Assembly (NCBI GenBank): GCA_947247005.1
Contig: OX365954.1
Coordinates: 1,752,001-1,816,000 of the forward strand
Length of the DNA stretch: 64,000 nucleotides
Source of the DNA: Spisula solida
Taxonomy: Eukaryota > Mollusca > Bivalvia > Venerida > Mactridae
Direction: 5' to 3'
How positions within the stretch are numbered: position 1 is the stretch's first letter; each line of letters opens with the position of its first letter. This document shows, piece by piece, positions 24,591 to 34,443 of this stretch. Made by a program: the position numbers and the translations under genes. The notes under the pieces were generated by a model. The model was not told the origin of the DNA. It did not search any database and saw only the letters and a list, made by a program, of their open reading frames with translations.

Positions 24591-24886
24591 TTTTTTTTTT
24601 AAAAAAACGCATATAAATAATGCCGCGATGATTGCTTATAATTTTTTAGTTTTGTTTTGTTTTACGGCATCAGGCTGATAAAAGGTATGAACTTAAATTC
24701 ATGGCAAGAAGAAAGTTAACTCAGGAAATCTAAACTCCCGCAAATAATGTACATTTTTGTAAAATACATACAGGCCAAATATTTAAACATCGTACAAGAC
24801 TATATATTGAATATTGATCTATATAATATTATATCTAATTAAAAACAAAATAATATGATAAATTATGCAAAGTAAAAAACACGACT

Positions 24887-24970
24887 ATTGCTGGGCTCGA
24901 ACTCAAAACTAACCATTTCAAACGAAAAATATAATTATGTGAACGCACATATCCACTTAGCCACAGAGGC
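24887..24970 (-). tRNA. tRNA-like sequence, right member of convergent pair
   Basis: On the minus strand GCCTCTGTGGCTAAGTGG contains an A box (24953-24963 on plus), and GAGTTCGAGCC (24894-24904) is a B box. The 49 bp between the boxes suggests a long variable region or an intron-like insertion. A T-rich tract follows on its own strand. With 24510-24590 it forms an inward-facing pair spanning about 460 bp. Confidence 0.45.
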
Positions 24971-25697
24971 TATTGAATATGACATGTTGCTATACTGATT
25001 GTATCCAGTAAATTGATGCAATTTTTCTCTAATCCGATAACAAAACGCTTTGAATGCACTAAACCAAGAAATCCGTGTTATTGAAATTGGTTTATAAGTA
25101 TACACAACATATCCTTTGAAAGTGTAATATTTATTTTCGCGATACAACAACAAAATATTATTGAATAAACTATTTTTTGTCAGTCGATTGATAATCAATG
25201 TTTGCAAGGTCGAAATATTATTGTCTAAGTAATGAAAAATGATGTTTTAACTGAAAGGTCAAATTGTTTTCAAAGTTGACATTCAAATAAATATATAACA
25301 TAACTGTGCTCTGCGAGTAACTGTTGTACTTTAATAAATCACAGCTAATAAAGTATATGCACGTCGAACAATCAACTTGCTCATTTTGTATTACTTGTTT
25401 TCAAATGAGTTGAAACATTTTTAACACGTCATGTCAAACAAATCATATGAACACGTTCCGTAAAATGATTGAATGTAACTATGTAATTATCTGTGCTGTG
25501 AAAATGTCAGTACTCGCTATTACAGGGTCAAAATATTAATAAAATAACAATAAATATCAAATATTACATGACGAAGCGCCGTATTTCATTGTTTTCTGAA
25601 GGTTAAAAATCCAATTAGATAGTGAAACTGAGATACAAGTCAGATGCTGCTGAAATCATTCAGCATGGATACACTCTAGAATGGTTAGATTTTGCTG

Positions 25698-26552
25698 AAG
25701 CTGGGTTCACACTATGAGCGTTTGTCCCAGCGTTTGTCAGCGTTTCATAAGTCGAAAAAATGAGCTCAAACGTCGGTGAAATTACGCTCGCGAGGAGGAA
25801 CATTTTGGTTCACATTTCGAACGTTGTATATCTAACGCACGCTAACTTTGGGAACGTTTCTCAGCGCTTAGCTGCGTTTGACAGCAGTTACTAGCGCTTA
25901 ACAACGTTTGTTTGCGTTGTAGCTATTTTTATCGGCGTATGTGAACTTTTACCAACGTACGTTATCGTTTGTGTAGCGGTCCCTAACTTAGTCCGACTTG
26001 ACGAACGCGGTGCCAAACGCCAGGATCCGTTGAACAAAGTTTACCTAAATTACTGAAACGTTATGGAAAGTTCGTCTGCGCTAACCACTTGCGTTGCTAT
26101 CGCGTTCGTTGCGTCTGATACCCGTTGGCCGACGTTGGACAAACGTTCATTTGCGCTGGGGAAAGTTGGCTTGCGACAGCCCTTGCGTTACTACCGCGTT
26201 CATTATGCTAGATGCCCGTTGACCTCCGCTAGATAAACGTTCGACTAAATTCATTATCACCACCAACGTTTCAGCCGACGTTTGCCAACGGAGGTTAACT
26301 TAAGCAAACTTTAATCAACTTAGTCCAGCGTTCTGGAACGTTTACAAACGGAGCACAACTTACATGAGCGTTTATTTCCAAACGTCGGCAAAGTTTTTGC
26401 ATGCTAACATGTTTAAACGAATACAACGTTCGTCAGCGTTTACCAGCGATCGTCAACTTTTCAAAGCGTTTAGTAACCTTTGCTAGCGGAGCTGAACGTT
26501 CGCCCAAACGTCGGTAAACGTTGGTCCAAACGCTAGAATGTGAACCCAGCTT
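25698..26552. mobile_element. 855-bp TIR element filled with CGTT-type motifs
   Basis: The ends AAGCTGGGTTCACA and TGTGAACCCAGCTT are perfect 14-bp inverted repeats. The interior is much richer in CG than its surroundings and is built from degenerate words such as cagcgttt, ccaacgttt, aaacgttgg and caaacgtcgg in both orientations, roughly every 12-25 bp. AACGTT alone occurs at least nine times. No open frame of note. It is a non-autonomous element with an internally reiterated body; transposase class unknown. Confidence 0.75.
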
Positions 26553-27832
26553 GAATAAGAATGGGTTTGACTTAATTGATTGACCAATGAAATCCTTATA
26601 TACGTGTATGTACACAGCCAAACTCACAATGTTGCAAACTAATTTGGGAAACAAACTCTAATTACAAAAAAAACCTTGATGAATTTTCTCATTGTAATAC
26701 ATGTCGTATAGATCTACGAGTATATATTTCTTGCTGATAAAGTTGAAACAAAACGGTAATGTTGAAGACCGAGTACCTGCTTTTGGGTCGCTGCATTTTG
26801 CGCTTTCGTTATTTGAAGTTTTTAATATATCGTGTACTGTGCGCTTAGCACTATTGTTAGTAATTAGAGTAGCAGTTTCAAATAGAATTAAAAAATACCA
26901 CGTTTGAGATGCTTATTAAGTCTGATTTACGAGCGCGACGCTCTAAACTAGCATTGTTCTTACATCGGTAGAATGGAATTTCCCTCATTGCCACCTGCTC
27001 TTTTACCAGAGAACCCGTCTGAAACGAATTTGGAAGGCGTTTTCACGCACATTTTATCGAACCAGAAGATTTGACCAAACTCCGCTTTTTAGGAGCGGAG
27101 TAACATTCTTATAGGTAACGGTCCACATTTAAACCCCTATCTTTCAGTACTGTGAGCTTTTTGGAAGTGACATTCTTATTGTCATCGTAAGGTAATATGG
27201 CAATATATGCGGTGTGATTCTGTAATTTCTATACGCGGTGGTCACGCTAGGATTGGTTAATGAATTACAAACGAAACTATTCATTTTCTGTCAAATACAA
27301 AGTCGCTTTACCGTTTATAAACCAACCCAAATACGTTGTCACTGTATGTGGTGCACGTACAATGAGTGGTAAGGACTTCTACATTAAGCCTATTAATTAC
27401 ATGGCATTAAGGTTTCATGTTGGATCCAAGTATCAAAATCATTACATCTTGAACACAATTTATCCCGCAGGTTATGACAGACAACAATTATGATAAAACA
27501 CTCTAGAGACTCTAGCTCACCACAAATCACATTAATCCAGAGAGGATTAATTATCCATACTTGTCATGGGAATAACTGGGATTGATTAAGAATAGGCTGC
27601 AACATAGGAAAACAACATGGACGAAATATTGGTTGCTGACAATAAGTCGTCTGCATTTCGAGTGCTTTCCATATACGTATACGGAAAATTTCGAATGTTT
27701 TTAAAATGTTATTCACCCGAATTCTCCAGATCGGACTACGTCGGACTTAGCCGGAATGTCGCCAGAATGAATGCGCATGTTCAAAACTTTCGAGATGCAT
27801 TCGCAGTCTGATGAAATATCGAACGCCATTAG
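26553..27832. other. No recognised gene
   Basis: Open frames of 60-77 codons (26701-26907, 27260-27493, 27617-27811) show no domain I recognise. A small hairpin with arms actccgc/gcggagt sits near 27077-27099. Confidence 0.35.
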
Positions 27833-28135
27833 CAGTGTAGCTATATCACGTGCATTTTGGCTACAGGTCCAAGACGAAATGTTTTTTATCAACATTGGGG
27901 AAAATAGCCATGAATATTTTATTTCTGCATGTATTTCTATGAAATATATGCCACGCTAATCGGAAAATTATTTGCTTCCCATGAAATATAAGATCTTTGT
28001 CAGCAGCTTGACCGTTTTTCCAGCACCCTGTGAAACCTACATTTTCCACGGTTTCACAGGGTCCTGGACAAAACGACACAGCTGCTGAAAAAGATCTTAT
28101 ATTTCACGGAAAGCGAATAATTTACTACCCGTGAC
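27833..28135. mobile_element. Fold-back MITE, CAGTGTAGC family, copy 2
   Basis: The left end cagtgtagctatatcacgtg matches copy 1 at 591. From about 27962 to 28127 the element is a near-perfect palindrome: catgaaatataagatctt with cagcagctt and ccagcaccctgtgaaacc on the left is mirrored by ggtttcacagggtcctgg, agctgctg and aagatcttatattt on the right, around a centre near 28044. Arms reach about 80 bp. Frames crossing it on both strands are by-products of the palindrome. Confidence 0.75.
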
Positions 28136-28196
28136 ACATCCCGTGCAAAACGGTCCAATTATCGTGTGTACCATCATGTGAAAAGAGAGTATATTA

Positions 28197-28860
28197 AGTC
28201 AGACAGGGAAGGCAGCACTCAACTTAACCAGCCGAGCACGGAAAACATTAAAAACACACAAAGCACAATGCCCAACTAAACAAGCGCAGATCCGCCCAAG
28301 TCCAAGCTGTCGAAAAGTATAATAAATTATAACTAGCTGAATGACCCAGTAGAAAAGATATAGCAACCAAAAGGCGGAATGCCTACGCTGAATGACCTAG
28401 TCACAACAGTAAAACTGCTGAACTACATAGTTATAGCAGCCTTTAGTCTCAAAAGTTAAATAACAGTATTAAAACGTTGAAAGGCCCGTATAGTCGGATG
28501 ACCTACTAACTAGCTGAATGACCCAGTTTCCACAGCAAAAGGACTATATTGCCCCGCTTTAGCTGTAAGAAATCTTAAAACGAAGAAGTGCCCAACACAC
28601 TACCGACCAAGAAAATTAAACGCCCCTAGTCTCATTGTTAAAAACTGAATAGAAAAGATTCAGCAAACAAAAGGCAGAAAGCCCACGCTGAATGACCTAG
28701 TAACAACAGTAAAACTGCTGAACTACATAGTTTTAGCAGCCTACAGTCTAAAAGTTAAAGTAACAGTATTAAAACGTTGAAAGGCCCGATTTCAGCAACA
28801 AAAAATCTGAAAACCTTAAAACGATGGACCCAGTTTCATTAAGTAAAATGACGTAATTGA
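28197..28860 (+). repeat. CAGACAGGGAAGG-family, longest copy
   Basis: It begins agtcagacagggaaggcagc, the same end as 44203 and (inverted) 47205. Internally, 28351-28489 and 28651-28789 are direct repeats at an exact 300-bp offset with high identity (agaaaagat, acgctgaatgacctagt, aaaacgttgaaaggcccg). The recurring phrase ctgaatgaccNagt suggests a still shorter ancestral unit. No coding potential. Confidence 0.8.
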
Positions 28861-28901
28861 ACAAATCGAGATATGACGTACTGAATTGCAAGCAATACAG
28901 A

Positions 28902-29012
28902 AGCTCCCTACCGGTTTAAAGCTATTGTCAATATGTCTGTTGCCATATCAACCACAATTTCCGTCAGAGCCAAAACTGACGGACAGATGGCAAACCAATA
29001 GTCCCCTCCGGC
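28902..29012 (+). mobile_element. AGTCCCCTACC family, deleted copy
   Basis: Left end agctccctaccggttta, then ctgttgccatatcaaccac and tccgtcagagccaaaa, match the start of the fuller copy at 61714. The right end tagtcccctccgg differs from the expected inverted end, so the copy is rearranged and about 300 bp shorter. The immediate left flank (gaattgcaagcaatacag) is also shared with 61695, so the repeat extends left of the TIR or the two copies share an older duplication. Confidence 0.6.
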
Positions 29013-29705
29013 GTGCAGGCGTGCAGGTTCTCCGCTATCATTCCAGTCGAGTTTTATTTGAAATTATTTGAATTTTATTCGAAAAAAATCACTGTGGGGA
29101 ACCCCATGACGGAACGTCGTCTCATTTTGCCTGTTGCTCATATTTATCAGATATATTTTGCTTGTCGGTCTTAAATTTTGCGACCCACATTATCGCTATT
29201 AAATTGTAACTTTTAATGAAGCTGTAATTTTAAGGACATGTTTTAGTGGATTGCTCCGAACCGTAGCATAGCATATTGCGGTTTACAAAATGCGCCGTTG
29301 CCAAATAACAAAAAGTACACAATATTGTCACTTAGGTAAGAGCGTCGATGATTTGCTTTTGAAAGGAGACGTCGCTCGTCTATATTTCATCCCGATCGGT
29401 CAAGTATTAAGAAAGTTACAAGCAAAAATGTTACCTGAATCGAGGCGGTTTGTTGACAATCTGTCACGTGGGTTCCCCAGAGTGAATATTTGAAGTATTC
29501 GAACGGCCATTTGACAAAGATGTAATAATTTTAGTCAGTTCGAATAATCATACGGAATTTGTTTTGTTCATAAGTTCTATGTAAAATATTTGTAGTTTAC
29601 CATGAAACTTCATGTTAGAACCGGACAAAGATAAATTGGCCGGGCTATAAATAATACCAGAACATAAAGATTCTTGTTTACCTTTTGCACCTGAAGAAAA
29701 TCAAT

Positions 29706-29830
29706 AAGGTACTGTCGGTTCAATTAGTAATACTAATGAGGGAACTATCTCATTCAAAAGAATAGGGGGGGGGGGGGGGGGGGTGGCTTATGTTTTATAT
29801 GGTTAAAGAGATACCTTCAATCAATAGTCA
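29706..29830 (+). repeat. Dispersed repeat with a 19-G run
   Basis: ggttcaattagtaatactaa and gagggaactatctcattcaa match 50306-50360 (same strand). In this copy the run of G after aata has grown to 19 (29765-29783), against five in the other copy. The segment ends agataccttcaatcaatag, identical to the outer arm of the palindrome at 50664-50853. Confidence 0.75.
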
Positions 29831-29860
29831 CTAATGATAATACTTGAAACTTAGTTTTCA

Positions 29861-29945
29861 CATCGTCTAGTCGAGTGGATAAGCATGCCGTTGATATACC
29901 ACTGATTTTGTTGAGCCTTTGTTCAATCTCGCCACTGGTTTGACA
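29861..29945 (+). tRNA. tRNA-like sequence, left member of convergent pair
   Basis: A-box match TAGTCGAGTGG (29868-29878) and a weak B box TGTTCAATCTC (29930-29940). Stems do not fold into a canonical cloverleaf. It faces the minus-strand tRNA-like sequence at 30248-30328, giving a pair that spans about 465 bp. Confidence 0.35.
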
Positions 29946-30247
29946 CCCATCTAAGTTACATTAATTTAATTAAAGTATTTAATCTATTTATAAGTACCTT
30001 ATTTTGTATTTGTAAGTAATATAATAATAACGCATGTAGTAAGATATGTAGATGTATTTGTGTGTAATGTTTTCATTCTTTATCAGCTTGTATTTTTTCA
30101 ATTATTTTATTTCTATCTATAGTACAATAATCATACAATTATATAATATGTTCACTGCAACATAAACAATGTAGCATTTGAAGTATCGATTCATTAAAGC
30201 AGTAGTATATGATGAGAATTTATAACATGAATACATGTAATAAATAA

Positions 30248-30328
30248 GGTTATGGGGATCGAACCTATTACTCAAAATAAAACTGAAACTTGTAGGAAGC
30301 GTGTGTATCCACTACACTACAGCGCCTT
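30248..30328 (-). tRNA. tRNA-like sequence, right member of convergent pair
   Basis: On the minus strand the A box is TAGTGTAGTGG (30309-30319 on plus) and the B box is GGTTCGATCCC (30255-30265), both close to consensus. The region from 30294 continues into a block (to 30440) repeated at 51215-51353. It is therefore part of a dispersed element rather than a single tRNA gene. Confidence 0.5.
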
Positions 30329-30440
30329 TGATGAAGGGAATGCGCTTTGAACACAATTTGATTTCGAATCCATTTCAAGTTTACCTACCAGACGAGTTTA
30401 TGTTTATAACGATTCTCGTTTGACTTTGAACGCACTATAT
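30294..30440. repeat. Dispersed repeat beside tRNA-like A box
   Basis: The run tatccactacactacag, gcgctttgaacacaatttga, gagtttatgtttataa and tttgactttgaacgcacta matches 51215-51353 in the same order, spacing and strand. A tRNA-like plus-strand sequence follows each copy (30464 and 51420). Confidence 0.8.
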
Positions 30441-30463
30441 ATTTAAAACAATAAAAAAGCAAT

Positions 30464-30546
30464 GAGGAAATAGCTCGGTTAGTAAAGCACAAGGTCAAAT
30501 CGCAACAAAGGTTTTTTTTCTATGCGTGAGTTCGAATCCAACTCGT
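30464..30546 (+). tRNA. tRNA-like sequence with good A and B boxes
   Basis: A box TAGCTCGGTTAG (30471-30482) and B box GAGTTCGAATCC (30528-30539) sit at normal spacing, with D-loop-like ggttagtaaagc. The anticodon region contains a run of eight T and does not pair into a clear stem, so I call it tRNA-derived. It follows the dispersed repeat at 30294-30440 directly. Confidence 0.45.
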
Positions 30547-30712
30547 AACTTTTCTGATAGATATTTAAAGGCTGACGCGTTACTGGGGCTATTGGAGCAA
30601 TGAATGCCCCATTATTATGTCTACCAAATGTTCCGGTTAATTTAGATGTGAAGGTCACCGTTGTGTTCACTTACTATGGCTAAATTTAGGCCGGCGAATT
30701 TATGTTTCTCCG

Positions 30713-31777
30713 ACCACAGGAATTTGAAGTTCTTTCAAAAATATTATACAAGTCGGTCCATCACAAATCATTCTATATAATATATAATGGAAGGAACTCA
30801 ACGCCTCCCCCCCCTCTAAAATGGAATACCGTACCCAGTGCTAACAAAATAAAAGATACAAGCGATCAAGTTATCTCATTTGACGAAGAAAACTTCAATG
30901 TACCCAATCTAATCGACAATCAATATTTTCCTGAATTTACGCGAACTATTCGTGATTTACTTCTCAAAGTTCAATATCTAGTACATCGTCGGTGCCATTT
31001 TGTGCGTCACCAAACCACGCCCCGAGCAAAGGGATTGGACCCGATAAAAAAATCTTTCACATCTATACTATGAATATCTAAGACAGGGATCTGAGTTTAT
31101 GACTGGCCCTCATAAACCCAACTCAACATTATGTCCAATATTTTAAACAAGCCGAATGCAATTATTTAATTTGTACTGCACACTTCAAGACAATATAATA
31201 TTAAGCATAAAAATATAATTTTTATCAATACACGTACACAATGTCGCCTGTGTCGAGCATAGAATGTTCATAAAATGCGTAAAACCCGGTTTGACGACAC
31301 AATCTTGCACAGAACGGCCTTCGATCATTATTTATGCACGATCTCAGGATATTAGTACGACGATTTGATAGCAGGACATATTTTTTGCAACTTACAGCCA
31401 CCTATATGTTTCTGTACCGCTTAAATAGACGATAATCCGAGTTCAGGGAGAACTGATATTCAATTTCTAATATTTACATTCATTTTGACCATTTGTAGTA
31501 TCACGTGACGGATCATGTGACATTATAGAAAATCATTGGTGTTCATAAATTATAATTAAATATTTTCGATTGCATGAGGTACATATAAATATTCTCGTCG
31601 AATGCGTTAACTTGATAGCTTGTATATTTTTTTCGTTAGCACTGGCTACGGGATTCCATTTTGGAGGGGAAGGCGTTGCGTTCCTTCCATTAGATATATA
31701 TATATATATATATATGTAGAGTGATTTGTCATGGACCGACTTGTATAATATTTTATTGGTAGAACTTCAAATAACTA
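30713..31777. mobile_element. 1.07-kb element with about 180-bp TIRs
   Basis: The left arm (30713-30889) and right arm (31589-31777) are inverted copies sharing atttgaagttct, attatacaagtcggtccat, aatggaaggaac, caaaatggaat and cagtgctaacgaaaa-like blocks. One further arm lies alone at 37558-37739. Between the arms, 30912-31010 matches the inverted sequence at 36764-36860. The 123-codon frame at 30702-31073 runs from the TIR into this module, so it is not evidence of a gene. Arms contain an (AT)n tract near 31692-31714. Non-autonomous. Confidence 0.8.
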
Positions 31778-31789
31778 TAAAAGACTCGA

Positions 31790-32257
31790 TAAATGCAACA
31801 GCCATTTTTATATGCTTTCCATGAATTATTAGATATTTTGAGCAGCTTGACCCGTGTTTTCCAGCACCCTGTGAAACCTGTATTTTCGACGGTTTCACTG
31901 GGTCCCTGGACAAAACGGCACTACTGCTGAAAAAGATCTTATATTTCATGAAAAGAAAATAATGTTCCCCTTAGCGTGGCGTAAATCGACGAAGAAAAAA
32001 TACTAATGGTTATTTATAAATCAAAGACAAAATTTGCTCCGCTTATTTCTTCTTCAATTTCCATGAATCATACGCCAGTCTAAGGGAAAATAGATCTATA
32101 TGCTTTCCTCCTGATATAGGATCTTTTTCAGCAGCTGTGCCATTTTTACTTACTTTACTTAAAAGGTACTTACGGTTATATCCCAATGTTGACAAATTTC
32201 GTCTTGGATTAGTAGCCTTTGGTGATGTCAAAATGACGTGGTATTGCTACACATGAA
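31790..32257. mobile_element. CAGTGTAGC family, two joined copies
   Basis: 31810-31975 carries the fold-back core seen at 27962-28127 (ccagcaccctgtgaaacctg, aaagatcttatatttcatg). 32080-32257 holds another part (gatctttttcagcagctgtg) and ends ggtattgctacac, the family's right terminus. The arrangement looks like one element nested in or joined to another. The short minus-strand frames here belong to the repeat. Confidence 0.6.
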
Positions 32258-32729
32258 TAAAACGAGTAACATCCACACGTTTGCTAATCTATGAGACAAG
32301 TAAGAGACTAAATCATTTGGCAACTATTATGCTATATATAACACCACTCGTAAACAACAGCATCTGAGCACACAGCAAGTGAGTTAGTGGCTTTGGAAAA
32401 TGAAAATATTCATAGATCTTCACACTTTAATCAACAATGGCTCATATTTTTTAAATTATTTGAATAAAATATGAATATGAAACAGTAATTCATGAATCGT
32501 CACGTGAAACTTCAAAACAAACAGTTGCATGTTGAAATTAATGACATGCGTGGTACTGATCAATCAGTTATGTTGGTAACGCAGCTTCCGATTGTCCCAC
32601 CCATTTGCTGCCCTATGTCCTGTCCTGTAAATCAAGCCCCAAAGTTAGCCTCCTATAATATTTATGAGGATTGTTTATTTCCTTGTTTGCCATATCATAA
32701 TATTTTTATACTTCAAACTTGAAACTTGT

Positions 32730-33039
32730 TTATTTGGTTAAACGCCTTTTTTACATATCACATATTCAATGGCGTTGTACAATATTCATAACATAATATA
32801 AAACAAATGATAAACACAGAATAAAATAATCATTACAAACGACAAAATTAATTATAACAATCACAGTTATGCATCTATAGTATTAAGAATGAGTTTAAGA
32901 TACTTTACATACATGGTAAAACAAACAATTAGCAACATCATTAAGAGCACACGTTACATTTAAGTAATAAAATCACATTATGGTCAAAATGCATAATTGG
33001 ACCACAGATAGCACTTAAAAAACAACAACAGCACAGTCC
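32730..33039 (-). mobile_element. LINE 3' untranslated region
   Basis: This AT-rich stretch follows the stop of the minus-strand reverse transcriptase relic. On the minus strand it reads through gtacaacgccattg and ggcgtttaaccaaataaac, resembling the 3' ends of L2/CR1 elements. The exact boundary near 32730 is an estimate. Confidence 0.5.
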
Positions 33040-34443
33040 ATTGAAACAATTAATAAAAATCTCTAAAATAGTAGGTTTTTAGCTTTTTCTTAAATACATC
33101 TAAAGTGACTGAATTCCGTGTATCGCTAGGCAAATCATTCCACAATCTCGGACCAACAGTACCAAAGCTACGGTCACTGAACGTTTTTCTTTTAATAAAG
33201 GGAACAACATAACACCCTGTACTAGAGTCTGAAGACCGCAGACTCCTAGTATGGACCTGTTTAGTAAGCAACTCTGTAAGATACGCTGGAGCTTGACCAA
33301 TACAGCAATTAAACATGACAGTGAGCATTTTAAATGAAATTCTGGCTCAAACAAAGCTTGTTTTGAGCTATCATATTTTCTATGGTTTAAAACCAATTTT
33401 GCACACATGTTCTGCACACGTTGCGGTTTAGCCAACTCAATTTGGGCTAGTCCGTATAGGATGACATTACAATAGTCCAAATGTGAAATGACTAGGGATC
33501 ACACCAGAGTTTCTGTGGCTTCCTTGGTTAAATATTTCCGTATGCTTTTCACTCTGAAATAGTTCAACATAGCCGTTCGACACTTTCTTTTCACATGCTC
33601 TTTGAAATTAAGAGTTTCATCCAAACATGCATCCAAATATCGAATACTGTTTTCAGATTTGACATCGTCACCTGCAATGTTTATTGTTTTCGTGCAACAT
33701 TTATTTAGCAATGGTTTTCTTCCAAATATTATAAACTCCGTTTTTGAAGTATTTATCTATAAGTTTGTTTGCGTTCATCCAATTATGAATTGTCACTGCA
33801 CACTGTTCAAGTTAACGTATCGCGTAAGATTCGTTTGTTAGAGATGTGGGTTTAAAGCGTTTGTTCGCTGTATGATCGCCTGCGAAGCCATATACAGAGA
33901 TTGATGGTGGAATTACATCAAAAAGTGTCCCAGCATATGTGAGATACAAACATGGGCCTAGGCAGCTGCCTAGGGGAACACTGCACTGTAGTTGACGGGG
34001 AGATGATAGTGTCGAATTCACACTTACACGACAGTTTCGAGATCTCAGGTACGAGTCTACCCATTTCAATGCTGTTCCACCAACACCGTATTCTTTACCA
34101 ACACATCGACGAGAATGTCATGATCGACCGTATCAAAAGCTGCACTGAGATCAATCGCAATGAGCGCAGTAACTTCCTGTTTCTCCATGGCATCCAGCAG
34201 GTCATTCACAAGCCTCAGCAAAGCTGTTTCACAGGAATGAAAACGCATGTATGCGGATTGGTTTTTTGGAAGCAGTTCATTAGCATCTACGTGAACATTG
34301 AGTCTAGAGAGAACTGCCTTTTCAATCATCTTAGATAAGAATGAAAGGTTACTTACAGGTCTGTGATTTGCATATTTAAGTTCAAGTCCAACTTTTGTCA
34401 ACAGAGGCCTTACTTTATACGTTTACCTTACGCATTCCCGTTC
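33040..34443 (-). pseudogene. CR1/L2-type LINE reverse transcriptase relic
   Basis: Minus-strand frames follow one another in the order of a non-LTR ORF2. They are RPLLTKVGLELK and HRPVSNLSFLSKMIEK, then QSAYMRFHSCETALL and ALIAIDLSAAFDTVDHDIL (catalytic Asp block), WVDSYLRSR, VPLGSCLGP, and YGFAGDHT where YADD should be. These are followed by NWMNANKL, IRYLDACLDETLNF, CRTAMLN, DYCNVILYGL and, at the end, RSFGTVGPRLWNDLP with KTYYFRDFY. One of the two active-site aspartates is lost (FAGD). At least four frameshifts or stops break it. The 5' part, including the endonuclease, is missing: a 5'-truncated copy, as is usual for LINEs. Confidence 0.92.

Noticed and set aside
30702..31073. 123-codon frame
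   Set aside because: It begins in one arm of a TIR element and runs into its interior; the arm recurs elsewhere without the frame.
33952..34338. 128-codon plus frame
   Set aside because: Shadow of the minus-strand LINE reverse transcriptase.
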